This document shows positions 8,677 through 17,728 of a stretch of DNA of 31,632 nt, one piece after another. How positions within the stretch are numbered: the stretch's first letter is position 1; every line of letters starts with the position of its first letter. The notes beneath the pieces are model-generated. The model made no database searches and had not been told where the DNA came from. It saw only the letters and a program-made list of their open reading frames with translations. Origin of the DNA: Deltaproteobacteria bacterium (GTDB taxonomy: Bacteria; JADJOY01). The DNA is taken from positions 1 through 31,632 of the forward strand of contig JADJOY010000019.1 in the NCBI GenBank assembly GCA_016713535.1, given 5' to 3'. The translations under genes and the position numbers were made by a program.

Positions 8677-9656
8677 TCAGTAGCGCGCCGTCACGCCGGC
8701 GACCACGATCTGGACGTCGTCGAAGTTGAAGCCGTATTCGGCGACGAGGTCGAAGTGGCGGCCGAGCGTGGTCGAGACGCCGATCGTGGGGTTCCACGGA
8801 TGGCGCGGGCCCTGGTCGGCCTCGAAGTCGACGGTGCCGAGCTCGGGCACCTCCACCGTGCTGCGCGCGGTGTTGTCGGTGTCCCAGTAGTTGGCGCCGA
8901 GCCACACCCGAAGCGGCACCGTGTCGATCTTGCCGTTCCAGCCGGCCCGCGCCGATCCCACCAGCGCCGCGAACCGATCCGCGAAGCCGATGTCGGTCTG
9001 CGAGTAGTTGGCGTCCACCGTGAGGAAGAAGTCGCGGTATCCGGTGGCGAGGGTCACGCCGCCTCCCGCGACCACCCCGTCGAGGCCGGTGTTCACCGTG
9101 AACTCGTACTCGCGCGTGCGGGGCCGCGGGAACTCCGTGGTCAGCGTGACCACTCCGTGGCTGGTCGATTGGTTGTTCAGGTAGCCGGCCAGCAGATAGA
9201 CGTCGAGGAACGGCAGCAGCCACGCGTCGAGCCGCGCGATGGCCGCGTTCACCCGCGAGTTCGAGCCCAGATCGAGGAAGCGGCTCACCGACTGCTCGGG
9301 GCCGCCGTTCACCGCGAGCCGCACGTCGTCGACCCGGATGTCGCGCGCCAGGTAGTTGTAGATCATGCCGAAGCCGAACGGCGCAGGCAGCTCGTAGCCG
9401 CGCTCCTTCGCTTCCTCGGCCATGAAGGGGAGGAACGAGGTCCAGCGCTCGTCGGGGGCGGGCTCGGAAGCCGCCGTGGCGGGGCCGCATCGGACGCATC
9501 GGCCGCAACCTTCGTGGCGGCGTCGGTGGGGTTCTCGCGCGGAAGCTCGCCGATCCCGTGGCCGCCCTGCGCGCGTGCCGCGGTCGCCACGCTCACGCCG
9601 AGCACCAACGCCAGCGCGTGGACGCACAACCGCCGGTGCAGGTCAGGCCGAGGCAT
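8677..9656 (-). CDS. outer-membrane beta-barrel-like protein, one frameshift
   Basis: ATG at 9656 starts MPRPDLHRRLCVHALALVLG then VSVATAARAQG, a clear signal peptide cleaved after ARA. A low-complexity Ala/Asp linker contains a frame change near 9490. Mature pieces are PFMAEEAKERGYELPAPFGF, LDAWLLPFLDVYLLAGYLNN and FDLVAEYGFNFDDVQIVVAG, ending VTARY. Alternating strands and a C-terminal aromatic (Y) are typical of outer-membrane barrels. No named family is assigned. It precedes the DUF4056 lipoprotein and may act with it. The AI-2E permease is transcribed divergently across about 150 bases. Confidence 0.7.
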
Positions 9657-9809
9657 CGCGAGGTGGCGGACGAGCACTGGCGCGAATCGTCGCGTCGAGC
9701 CCGTCCCGGAGGCACAACAGATAGCACGCGGCGAAGCCCTTCCAGCCTGCACTTACGGGCAGGTACGGCTGTCGAGACGGAGGGATTCCGTGTAACGTCC
9801 GTGGCCTCG

Positions 9810-10912
9810 ATGAACGGCGCATGGCAGCCCGATCGCGAGCTCGAGCGGCGGCTCTCGGCTCGCCTCCTCGACGTCCTCATCCGCGCCGGCCTGATCGGCC
9901 TGATGACGGCGCTCTGCTACGCCGTCTTCGCTCCATTCCTGACGCTGATGGGGTGGGCGCTGATCCTCGCGGTGACGCTCCATCCGCTCCATCGGGCGCT
10001 CGCGAGCAGGCTCGGCGGGCGATCGGGCCTCGCCGCCACGCTGCTCGTGATCGTGGGCATCGTGGTCATCCTCGTCCCGGCCGGGCTCCTCATGGACTCG
10101 TTCGGCACGTCGGTGAGCGGCCTCGCGCAGGCGGTGCAGAGCAACACGCTCCAGGTTCCGCCGCCGCGCGCCGGAGTCGAGAGCTGGCCGGTCGTCGGCG
10201 AGCGGCTCCACGCGCTCTGGTCGAGGGCGCACGACGACCTGCCCGCCGTCCTCGAGCCTGCAAACCGAAGCTCGGCGACCTCACCCGCAAGGCGCTCGCG
10301 ATCGTCGCGAGCATCGGCGCCGGCATGCTCAAGTTCCTCGCGTCGTTCATCGTCGCGGGGATCGTGCTCGCGTACAGCCACGCCGGAGAGCGCCGCACGC
10401 GCGCGATCTCCGAGCGCATCATGGGGCCGGGCAGCGGAGAGACCTTCGCGAAGCTCGCCGCCACCACGATCCGCGCCGTCGCGCAGGGAGTCGTCGGCAT
10501 CGCCTTCGTGCAGGCGCTGCTGGTCGGGCTCGCGCTGCTCATCGCGGGAGTGCCGTGGGCCGGCGTGCTCGCCGCCATCACGCTGGTGGTGAGCATCGCG
10601 CAGGTGCCGGCGTTGATCGTGACGCTGCCGGCGATCGGCTACATCTGGTCGAGCGGCCACTACGGTACCGCCGCGGCCGTGACCTACACGGTGCTGCTGC
10701 TCTTGTCGGGGATGGCGGACAACGTCCTCAAGCCGATCCTGCTCGGGCGCGGTGTCGACGCGCCGATGCCGATCATCCTGCTCGGCGCGCTGGGCGGGAT
10801 GGCGACCGGCGGGATCCTCGGCATGTTCGTCGGCGCGACGCTGCTCGCCCTCGGCTACGAGATCTTCATGAGGTGGGTCGCGAGCGATCCTGACGCCGAG
10901 GTGGCGTCCTAG
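9810..10912 (+). CDS. AI-2E family transporter (PerM/TqsA-like), one frameshift
   Basis: ATG at 9810 gives MNGAWQPDRELERRLSARLL followed by two adjacent helices (RAGLIGLMTALCYAVFAPFL, TLMGWALILAVTLHPLHRAL) and a third (LLVIVGIVVILVPAGLLMDS). After a soluble stretch with SWPVVGERLHALW the frame changes near 10265. It continues IVASIGAGMLKFLASFIVAG, VVGIAFVQALLVGLALLIAG, VLKPILLGRGVDAPMPIILL and GALGGMATGGILGMFVGATL, with stop TAG at 10910-10912. The NVLKP and GG-rich C-terminal signature is that of AI-2E/PerM permeases, about 360 residues with eight helices. Members export signals or ions; the substrate here is unknown. Confidence 0.85.
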
Positions 10913-10963
10913 CGGCGAGGTCGCTGCGAGCGTGTGAACCAATCGAATTCGTGGAGTCCTACG

Positions 10964-10990
10964 CGGGGGCTCGGACGCCCCCGCGCTACG
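10964..10990. repeat. CTACG-bordered hairpin
   Basis: CGGGGGC and GCCCCCG pair around TCGGAC, with TACG on the left and CTACG on the right. It lies 50-80 bases after the AI-2E gene, in a 257-base gap that otherwise shows nothing recognisable before the DUF1398 stop. It resembles the hairpins at 2507, 22231 and 25352. It could serve as a bidirectional terminator between the convergent genes. Confidence 0.5.
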
Positions 10991-11169
10991 AAAACTGCCG
11001 TAGCGACGGGGGTTCCATCCGCCGTCGAAGGCCTGCTCGACGACAGATCGGTCCTCCGAGCCGATGGATTCACAGGCTCAGCGCGACGGCTGGGCGCGGG
11101 ATCGCGGGCACGCTTCTCATTGGGACGGGTTCCGGCGAGACGTGAACGCCCGTCGTCCCGGATCCACCG

Positions 11170-11577
11170 TCAGGCATCCGCCGGCTTTGCGCCGGGGAAC
11201 CACTCGACGTGTTGATCCCCCTGTCGGCCGAGGTACGTGACGCGCTGTCCGCGAAGGAACGCGAAACACCCTTGCACGCCGGCTCGCACGGCGCGTTCAC
11301 AGAACGCGCGGAACTTCTGTCCGTGCTGCTGGCTGTCCAGGATCGCCGCCTTCAATCCGGCGGTGTCGAAGTCCTGTGCGATGGAGGGCAGGTCTTCGAA
11401 GGAGAGCGGGGCGGTCACGGCCGCACCGGCGGCGCTGTAGAAGGTGAAGGAGCGGGTGGCGAAGTCCACGTGGTAGCACTCGACGCCGTTCGCCATGAGT
11501 TTCCGGACGATCTCGGGGAACGGCATCGACCCGTCCACCGTGGCTCGCGCTAGGGCGGCGACTTCATCTGCGTTCAT
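11170..11577 (-). CDS. DUF1398 family protein (YbcV-like)
   Basis: An unbroken 135-codon ORF from ATG 11577, preceded by GAGAGGAC. MNADEVAALARATVDGSMPF, PEIVRKLMANGVECYHVDFA and TRSFTFYSAAGAAV match DUF1398, whose members (E. coli YbcV is one) are 120-150 residues and of unknown function. The conserved GVECYHVDF core is present. It starts 2 bases after the stop of the split GNAT gene, so it is the last gene of the PIN-RHH-GNAT-DUF1398 operon and has probably lost its normal transcription because of the IS66 insertions. Confidence 0.75.
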   Translation of the reverse strand: MNADEVAALARATVDGSMPFPEIVRKLMANGVECYHVDFATRSFTFYSAAGAAVTAPLSFEDLPSIAQDFDTAGLKAAILDSQQHGQKFRAFCERAVRAGVQGCFAFLRGQRVTYLGRQGDQHVEWFPGAKPADA

Positions 11578-11578
11578 G

Positions 11579-11978
11579 TCAGTCCTCTCTCGTCGACAAG
11601 CGCTTCGACATCGGGATGATCGGGATACTCAGCCCGCCACCGAGATCGAAGTCGATGGGATCCGCCTCGATGTACCCGAACGCCCGGTAGAGGCGCCTTC
11701 CAGGCTCGGTCGCGCCCAGCGACACCGCCTGAAATCCAGCCGCCAGGGCCTCGCCCTCGCAATGAGCGAGTAGGCGCGAGCCCAGCCCCTGGCGGGCATA
11801 CGCGGGCTTCACGAAGAAGGCTCGAATGCGCGCGGGATCCACTCCGGGGCGAAGGCGGGTCGCATCCCGGGCCGAGCGGCTGTCCGACCCGAAGAGGGTG
11901 CTCCGGAAGCTCCATCCGCCGCACGCCGCCAGCTCGCCGTCCACGTCGACGAGAAAGTAGGTGCCGTCCTCGATGAGC
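11579..11978 (-). pseudogene. GNAT acetyltransferase, 3' part (split by IS66)
   Basis: Reading from the IS66 junction: EDGTYFLVDVDGELAACGGW, RPGVDPARIRAFFVKPAYAR, QGLGSRLLAHCEGEALAAGF, QAVSLGATEPGRRLYRAFGY, ending MSKRLSTRED with stop TGA at 11579-11581. ARQGLGSRLL is the acetyl-CoA-binding Q/RxxGxG/A loop and GRRLYRAFGY the usual C-terminal strand-helix of GNATs. The 5' part lies at 14333-14511. If 11979-14340 (the IS plus one target-site copy) is removed, the frame joins exactly as GLDTQLI-EDGTYFLV. The inserted element therefore inactivates an otherwise intact gene. Confidence 0.9.
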
Positions 11979-12054
11979 GTAAGCGTTCGACGAACCGCAT
12001 CTTCAGTCCGGCCCGCGCGCGCGTGACACTCGCTGCCCCCTGGCGAGGGGTGGC

Positions 12055-12424
12055 GTGGACGGACGAGATCGAGCTCGGCTGCAGCGGCTTCGTGGCACGC
12101 GGTGGGACGAGGCCGACGCCCGGTGGGTGATCGGTCTGGCGGAAGCGGAGGGCGCGGCGCTGCATCACCTCGCCCGCGAGCACCGGTCTTGACCCGCAGC
12201 GCCTGTACTGGTGGCGCCGCCGTCTCGCGTCGGCCACCGTCGCTGCGGAGGCCGGGTTTGTTGCGGTGCATGTGGTCGAGGGCGACGAGGTACACGAGCA
12301 GGCGCCGGACTTGGCGATGGCGTGGTCGTGGAGACGCCGGCCGGTCACCGCATCCACGTCGGCCCGGGCTTCGACGCCGACACCCCTCGCACGGGTCGTG
12401 TCCGTTCTGGGTGGGCGGTGCTGA
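12055..12424 (+). CDS. tnpA: IS66 accessory protein TnpA, frameshifted
   Basis: GTG at 12055 follows GAGGGG. The product begins near VDGRDRARLQRLRGTRWDEA, then DARWVIGLAEAEGAALHHLA. After a frame change at about 12187 come LDPQRLYWWRRRLA and GFVAVHVVEGDEVH, and after another VETPAGHRIHVGPGFDADT and LARVVSVLGGRC with stop at 12422-12424. The HTH-like N-terminus with LDPQRLYWWRRRL and the C-terminal GHRIHVGPGFD..LARVV..LGG are the hallmarks of IS66 orf1. Its stop overlaps the tnpB start (GTGCTGA). Confidence 0.8.
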
Positions 12425-12815
12425 GCTGGCCGACCCGCGTCTTCCTGTGGACGGCTCCGACGGACATGCGCAAGGGCTTCCCGGGACTCGCAGCGATCGT
12501 GCGCGGAAGTGGTCGGGCAACCCGCAGAGCGGTGATCTGTACGTCTTCGCCAACCGTCGTCGCGACCTCCTCAAGTGCCTGTATTGGGAGCGCACCGGGT
12601 ACGTGATCGTCTACAAGCAGCTCGCCAAGGGCACCTTCCGTATCCCTCGCGCAGCGCCGGGAAGCCGGCTCGAGATGACCACGGTCGAGCTCGCGTTGCT
12701 GCTCGACGGCGCCGATCCACGGCAGCTTCCGCGCCGCACGGTGTCGCCACCGGAAAAACTCCGCTACGACGCAAAAACGTTTCGCTTCACCGTAGACAAC
12801 GTTTGCACCTCGTGA
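12418..12815 (+). CDS. tnpB: IS66 accessory protein TnpB, frameshifted
   Basis: The GTG start overlaps the tnpA stop. VLSWPTRVFLWTAPTDMRKG then FPGLAAIVR comes first. After a frame change near 12510 it continues SGDLYVFANRRRDLLKCLYW, ERTGYVIVYKQLAKGTFRIP and MTTVELALLLDGAD. The TDMRKGFPGL and LYVFxNRRRDxLKxLYW motifs define IS66 orf2. The tail after residue ~120 (PPEKLRYDAKTFRF) is not typical and may be another frame change. TnpB is needed with TnpA for efficient transposition in studied IS66 members; its biochemical role is unknown. Confidence 0.85.
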
Positions 12816-12828
12816 CACCGTTCGGCGC

Positions 12829-14300
12829 GTGGCCACCGCGCGACCCTCCGAGCAAGCCAAGAGCGTCGTCCGCTTCGCGGCCAACTGATCTCCGAGGGCC
12901 GATCCGACGAGGCGCTCGCCTCGGTCGAGCACGTGCTGCGCGAGGTGCTCGAGCACGTCGACCGGCTCAAGCTCGAGAACCAGAAGCTGCGCAAGGCGCG
13001 CTACGGCCGTCTCTCCGAGAAGATCGCCGTCGACCAGCTCGCTCTTCGTCCAGGCGGCGCTCGAAGCTCGCCCGACGGAACCGGCACCTCCGGCGCCGCC
13101 GCCCGAGAGCGACGCTCGGTCGCGCCTCCGACGAAGCGACGCGGCTCCACGGGGCGCCGTGAGCTGCCCGCCGATCTGCCGCGCGAGGAGCGGGTGTACG
13201 AGCCGGCGGCGGCCGAGTGCCAGTGCGCGGTGTGCGGCGTGGCGAAGAGCGTGATCGGCTACGAGACGAGCGAGGAGCTCGAGTACGTGCCGGCGACGCT
13301 CAAGGTGATCGTGCACAAGCGCGCCAAGTACGCGTGCCGGCCGTGCCAGGGCGAGGTGGTCGTGGCGCCGGCGCCGCCGAAGGTGATCGACAAGGGACTG
13401 CCAGGCCCGGGATTGCTCGCAGCCGTGACGCTCTCCAAGTACGGCCACGGCCTGCCGCTGAACCGTCAGGAAGCGATCTGGGAGCTCGCCGGCCACCGGC
13501 TGCCGCGCTCGACCACCGCGGGCTGGGTGGAGGCGACGGCGGAGCTACTCGCGCCGGTGGTGGAGCGCATCCGCGTGCGCGCGTTGAGCGCGCACGTGTT
13601 GCACTGCGACGACACCGGGATCTGTGTCCTCGACCGCGACCACCCGAAGGGTTCGAAGCGCGGTCACCTCTGGGTGTACCTCGGCGACGAGGAGTGGGCG
13701 GTCTACGACTACACGCCGAACTGGACGAAGGCCGGGCCGGTGCGGTTCTTGGCGGAGCGCCGCGGTTGGTTGGTCGCGGATGGGTACGCCGGTTTCGACG
13801 AGGTCTTCGAGCGCCCGGAGGTGCGCGCGGCGGGCTGCTGGGCCCATGCGCGCCGGTACTTTGTGGAGGCGCTCGAATCGGGCCCGCTGATCCACGGACT
13901 CGGACAGTGGCTGGCCGCGACGGCGAACGACGAGTCGGTCGAGCCGAAGAGCCCGCTGCGGCAGGCGGTGGGCTACACGCTGGGACGCTGGCCCGCACTC
14001 TTGGCGTTTCTCGAAGACGGGCGCGTCCCGATGACCAACAATGCCGCCGAGCGCGCGCTGCGCCGGATCGCGGTGGGCCGGAAGAACTGGCTCTTCGCGG
14101 GCTCGGACGCCGGGGCGCAGCGTGCGGCGATCGCCTACTCGGTCCTCGCCACCTGTCAGCTCCAGGGCGTCGAGCCCTGGTCCTACCTGCGCGACGTCCT
14201 CGCCAAGATCGCCGCCGGCTGGCCCGCACGCCGCATCGATGAGCTGCTACCCGATCGCTGGGCGGCCGAGAATCCCGAACTCGTCGGCGCCAGGTCCTGA
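12829..14300 (+). CDS. tnpC: IS66 transposase TnpC, internally shortened
   Basis: A GTG near 12829 (VATARPSEQAKSVVRFA) with one frame change leads to LREVLEHVDRLKLENQKLRK, the leucine-rich coiled coil, and KARYGRLSEKI. Two compensating frame changes cover 13040-13140. A zinc-binding CQCAVCG and YACRPC pair follows. Catalytic DDE residues are visible in LHCDDTGI, VADGYAGFDEV and TNNAAERALRRIAVGRKNWL. Between ALESG and PLIHGLGQWL about 35 residues present in IS66 relatives, including the second element here, are missing in frame. It ends RWAAENPELVGARS and stop TGA 14298-14300. Confidence 0.9.
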
Positions 14301-14332
14301 CGCCTCCGGGGTGTGGTTCGTCGAACGCTTAC

Positions 14333-14511
14333 CGATGAGCTGCGTATCGAGCCCCCACGCGCTTCCGAGCGCCGCTTCGATGATCTCGGCGGGGTAGTCC
14401 GACCTCCCGAGCGCGCGCGCGGACTCCGCGATCAGGTCGGAGATGGCGGCGGCATCCGCCGCCAGAGCGCGCCGGATCGTGATCGTTGGTTCAGTCGGAT
14501 GCAGGGATCAC
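14333..14511 (-). pseudogene. GNAT acetyltransferase, 5' part (split by IS66)
   Basis: Reads TITIRRALAADAAAISDLIA, ESARALGRSDYPAEIIEAAL, GSAWGLDTQLI and then meets the IS66 target duplication. The pattern R.A...D...I..LI..S...L....Y....I...L is the normal N-terminus of GNAT acetyltransferases with a single domain. The 3' part is at 11579-11978. The start is not certain: GTG at 14511 (VIPASD) needs a frame change, while CTG at 14504 is in frame. It lies 75 bases after the RHH antitoxin stop. Confidence 0.85.
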
Positions 14512-14585
14512 CTGTGGTGCGAAGCGTCGGCGGGTGCGGCGACGCGCTCGCTCCGATATCTACGAGGCTCGCGTGCCGTCACGCT

Positions 14586-14885
14586 TCAGCGACGAGCTCG
14601 GCGGCCCGCCCTCGGCGCAGTCGTTCGGACCCTCTTGGTTGCGCGCGGCAGTAGGCGGTCCTCCTCGGCCGGCTCGACATCGGGAACCCTGGTCAGAGCG
14701 GCGAGGAATGCACCGCGCGTACCCTTCTTCGCGCGAGCGGCCAGGTACTCCTCGGTCAACAGCGCTGCCATCTTCTCGCCGACCGCGGCGCTGATGAGTT
14801 GATTGATCGAGACGCCTTCCTGCTCGGCGACCTCGCCGAGGCGCCGATGAAGGGACTCCGGTAGGCGAAGGTTCAGGGTGCTCAT
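14586..14885 (-). CDS. RHH/HicB-like antitoxin
   Basis: ATG at 14885 overlaps the PIN stop (ATGA). MSTLNLRLPESLHRRLGEVA, EQEGVSINQLISAAVGEKMA and ALLTEEYLAARAKKGTRGAF form a ribbon-helix-helix DNA-binding fold followed by an acidic tail (DVEPAEEDRLL), the usual design of antitoxins annotated as HicB-family partners of PIN_3 toxins. The last 15 residues (ATKRVRTTAPRAGRR) are basic and may come from a lost stop. The gene is intact, whereas its toxin partner is split by the second IS66 element. It should bind its own promoter, which lies upstream of the PIN gene at ~18.0 kb and is now more than 3 kb away. Confidence 0.75.
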   Translation of the reverse strand: MSTLNLRLPESLHRRLGEVAEQEGVSINQLISAAVGEKMAALLTEEYLAARAKKGTRGAFLAALTRVPDVEPAEEDRLLPRATKRVRTTAPRAGRRARR

Positions 14886-15046
14886 CGTCCGATCCTCGCA
14901 AGCATCTGTTGGGGCGACCACACCTTGGGTCCGTCTCTCGACACCGACGAAATCGCGGCGATTGTGCGTGATGATCGCGTCCGCGCCTGCGGCAGCAACT
15001 GGCGACCTCGGCGACCATGTCATCCTTCGGATCGCGTAGCAGCAGG
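14882..15046 (-). pseudogene. PIN-domain toxin, 3' part (split by IS66)
   Basis: From the IS junction: LLRDPKDDMVAEVA, then after frame change AAGADAIITHNRRDFVGVER, then GPKVWSPQQMLARIGR and stop TGA at 14882-14884. RDPKDDMV..A..A.AD.IITHN.RDF is the C-terminal active-site block of VapC-like PIN_3 ribonucleases; the Asp residues bind metal. The 5' part is at 17729-17987. Joining the two at the 8-bp duplication gives FWRP-LLRDPKDDM, the expected family sequence. Confidence 0.85.
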
Positions 15047-15138
15047 GTATCCGTCCGGTAGTTCCATGTTCCGTCGTGCGGCGGCTCGCGTGAAGCTCTC
15101 GCCTCCTCGATCGCGGTGAGGATCGAGGAGGAGGCGCG

Positions 15139-15516
15139 ATGCGGACAGAACAGGAACGACGAGGTTTGGCAGATCGCTCGGCGCAGGTACTGGCGTGAGG
15201 CCGATGCGCGGCGAGTTGTGGAGGGCGTGGCGTGAGCGAAGCGAGCGCCGCGGCATTCGCTCGCCGCTACCAGCTCGATCCGAAGCAGATCCTGCGTTGG
15301 GCGAAGGATCTCGATGCGCCGCTGAACCCGCGCGCGGTTCAGTTCCACCCAGTGCGCGTCGTGGATCGCTGCGATGCGCCGACGACGGCCCTTCGATGCG
15401 CCGATCATCGAGATCGTTCACAGTCCGGTGGCGAAGCGCATCCGCGTGCCACCGAGAGTCTTGACCGAGAGCTGCGCCAGGTCTTGGACGTGGTCGCGGG
15501 GCCGAGTGCGTGCTGA
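15139..15516 (+). CDS. tnpA: IS66 accessory protein TnpA (element 2), frameshifted
   Basis: ATG at 15139 follows GAGGAGGAGG, a strong ribosome site. MRTEQERRGLADRSAQVLA begins it; after a frame change come READARRVVE and ASAAAFARRYQLDPKQILRW then AKDLDAPLN, the HTH segment of IS66 orf1. Another shift gives IIEIVHSPVAKRIRVP and DRELRQVLDVVAGPSAC with stop 15514-15516. At least three frame changes occur in under 400 bases. The stop overlaps the tnpB start in the same GTGCTGA arrangement as in element 1. Confidence 0.7.
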
Positions 15517-15896
15517 CCTCCCGTCGGCCGTTCAGGTCTACATCGCGTCCGAGCCGATCGATCTACGCCGCGGCTTCGACGGCTGCCGCCGCGACGCGCG
15601 AGGTGATCCGTCAGGATCCACCCTCCGGGCATCTGTTCTGCTGGCTCAACCGTCGGCGAAACCGGATCAAAATCCTCGTGTGGGATCGCACGGGATACCT
15701 ACTCGTCTACAAGCGTCTCGAGCGCGGGACGTTCACGCTCCCAAAGACGCCACTGCGATCGGCGCTCGGCACATCGAGGTCGACGCGGCCGAGCTCCGAT
15801 GATTCTCGAAGGGATCGATCTGCGACGAGCCACAGGCAGCGACGTTGGCATCGCGCTGCCAACCCGATCCCACGCTCCACCGCGACGTTCGGGTGA
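15510..15896 (+). CDS. tnpB: IS66 accessory protein TnpB (element 2), frameshifted
   Basis: A GTG at 15510 overlaps the tnpA stop. SAVQVYIASEPIDLRRGFDG comes from one frame, then ATREVIRQDPPSGHLFCWLN and RRRNRIKILVWDRTGYLLVY, KRLERGTFTLP in another. The motifs IDLRRGFDGL, GHLFCWLNRRRNRIKIL and DRTGYLLVYKRLE are those of IS66 orf2. The ending is frame-shifted (AELRMILEGIDLRRAT then QRRWH). TnpB supports transposition in characterised IS66 elements. Confidence 0.8.
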   Translation: MLTSRRPFRSTSRPSRSIYAAASTAAAATREVIRQDPPSGHLFCWLNRRRNRIKILVWDRTGYLLVYKRLERGTFTLPKTPLRSALGTSRSTRPSSDDSRRDRSATSHRQRRWHRAANPIPRSTATFG

Positions 15897-15999
15897 GCTT
15901 CGTGAATCTTTTCCGATTCCGTTCGTCCGACCTCTTGTTCGCCGAAACACGTGTGCTGCATATCCGTCCGCGAGCAACATTCCTTCCGGCTACGCACCG

Positions 16000-17629
16000 A
16001 TGCCGTCGTCCTCGGCGCCCCTCGTCCGCTTCGCGAAACGTCCCTCTCGCCAGAGGACGTGCGCACCAACGCGCAAGCGCTGGTGGCCGAAGCCCGCACC
16101 GACGAGGCGTTCGATCTGTTCGTCGCGGCGCTGGGTGCGGTGCTCGACGAGAATCGCGAGCTCTCGCTGCTCATCCACAAGCTCCGTAGCGAGCGCACGG
16201 GCAAGCGAAGCGAAAAGGTCGACCCAGGCGGCTCGCGCTCTTGCTCGAGCAGCTCACGCCCCAGGACACCCCAGCCGAGCCGAAGCCCGAGCAGGTGCGG
16301 GCCGATGCCGAGGCGGACGCCGGGCTCGAAAAGGAGCTCGACGAGAGCCGGCCGGCCATTCACCGCAAGCGCGCGCCGAGCGTCGACCGGCGAAAGGTCG
16401 AGCGCTGCGAGCATCGCGTCGAGCTCGGGGCCAGGGCGCGGACGTGCCCGCGTTGCGGTCAGCCCGAGCGACGGATCGGCTCCGACGCCTCGCGCGTGCC
16501 CGAGTACGTCCCCGGGCACTTCGTGGAGCACGAGTGGCGGCTCCGGTAAGTCCGCCTGTGGCTCGCTGCAAGCTCGGCGTCCACCGCACCCAGCCCGGTG
16601 AACCGTTCGGCTGCACCGCCCGCTCCTTCGCTGCTGGCGTACGTGACGGTGACCAAATTCCTCGACCACGGGCCCGTTCACCGCCAGCACCGCATGTTCG
16701 CGCGCAGCGGCGTGACGGTGCCCGTGTCGACGCTCGCGGACTGGATCGCGAGGTCGGCGATCTGGTGGCGCCCGTCATCGAGGTGCTGGCCGACCGGGTG
16801 CGCGCCGCGTACGTCGTGCGGACCGATGGATCGGTCTCAAGGTGCTCGCACCGGGACCCCGACCATCCAGCGCGGCGCACGATGTGGTGCTACGTGGGGG
16901 ACGATCGCGACGCGTGCTCTTCGAGTACGCCGAGACCGGCAAGGGCGAGGACGGGCCGTGGCTCTTCCCTCACGGGGCGGAAAGGGTATGTGCAGGCCGA
17001 TGCCGCCAACGTGTTCGACCGCGTCTACAACGGGCGCGTCGCCGAAGCGATCGAGGTCGGCTGCATGGCGCACGCGCGGCGGCGGCTCGTCGACCTCAAG
17101 GACACGGACTGCCGGGTGGCGTATCCGCTGCTCCTGATCCGGCGGCTATACAAGCTCGGGCTCGCCGACTGAGGACTCACGCCCGAAGCGCGGGCGGTGC
17201 AACGCCAGGAACGATCGTTTCCAGCACTCGAGAGCTCCAACGCTGGCTGGTCGCGACGGTGCGCGACGAGACGCCAAGCTCAGCGTTGGCGCAGGCGGCG
17301 AGCTACTTCTTGAACCACTGGACGGCGCTCACGCGTTTCGTCGAGGACGGACGGCTGTCACTCGACAACAACCTCTGCGAGCGCCAGATCCGAGACCTCG
17401 CACTGGGCCGTCGAAACTATCTCTTTGCCGGGTCGCACGACGCAGCCCGACGCTCGGCGCGGCTCTACAGCTTGATGCGGACTTGCGTACAGCACGGCGT
17501 GGCACCCCTGCCGTACCTCACGGACGTGATCGAAGCTCGCCGTGGGATGGCCCGCTCACCGCATGGCCGAGCTCCTGCCCGATCGCTGGGCCAGCGCTCA
17601 CCCCAAGCTTATCGGTCGCCGCCGAGTAA
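16000..17629 (+). CDS. tnpC: IS66 transposase TnpC (element 2), frameshifted
   Basis: ATG 16000 (MPSSSAPLVRFA) is followed by SPEDVRTNAQALVAEARTDE and LGAVLDENRELSLLIHKLRS, the coiled coil, then GKRSEKVD. A zinc motif CPRCGQPE follows, with YVPGHFVEHEWRLR. TVTKFLDHGPVHRQHRMFAR is the IS66 central block. DDE-type residues are in VRTDGS, VQADAANVFDRV and DNNLCERQIRDLALGRRNYL. It retains the ~35-residue helical segment (PLLLIRRLYKLGLAD) missing from element 1. The end is near AELLPDRWASAHPKL, with stop TAA at 17627-17629. At least five frame changes, yet all catalytic motifs are present. Confidence 0.8.
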
Positions 17630-17728
17630 GCCGTACCCGACCTCTACAACCGACGGACCTGCCCGCCGCGGATCACGCGGCTGCGGCCCCTTCGCACCAG
17701 CCCCACCGGGACTACACCGGACGGATAC

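Larger units (their letters stand above)
11979..14332 (+). mobile_element. IS66 family element 1 (2354 bp) with IRs and 8-bp TSD
   Basis: Left end 11979-11996 reads GTAAGCGTTCGACGAACC; the right end 14315-14332 is its exact reverse complement, an 18-bp perfect terminal repeat starting GTA as in IS66 elements. CGATGAGC flanks both sides (11971-11978 and 14333-14340), the 8-bp duplication typical of the family. Inside are tnpA, tnpB and the DDE transposase gene in order on the plus strand. It lies opposite to the GNAT gene it interrupts. Frame changes in tnpA and tnpB and an apparent deletion in tnpC make it uncertain whether the copy is active. Confidence 0.95.
15047..17728 (+). mobile_element. 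IS66 family element 2 (2682 bp) with IRs and TSD
   Basis: The left end 15047-15059 reads GTATCCGTCCGGT and 17716-17728 is its exact reverse complement; a looser match continues (TAGTTCC against GTAGTCC). The flanks are GCAGCAGG (15039-15046) and GCAGCGGG (17729-17736), an 8-bp duplication with one difference. tnpA, tnpB and tnpC follow in IS66 order on the plus strand. End sequences and proteins differ from element 1, so the two are independent insertions of distinct IS66 types. All three genes contain frame changes. Confidence 0.92.

Noticed and set aside
9917-10942. 341-codon minus-strand frame opposite the AI-2E gene
   Set aside because: Arg/His-rich shadow with no motif; the plus strand has clear permease helices.
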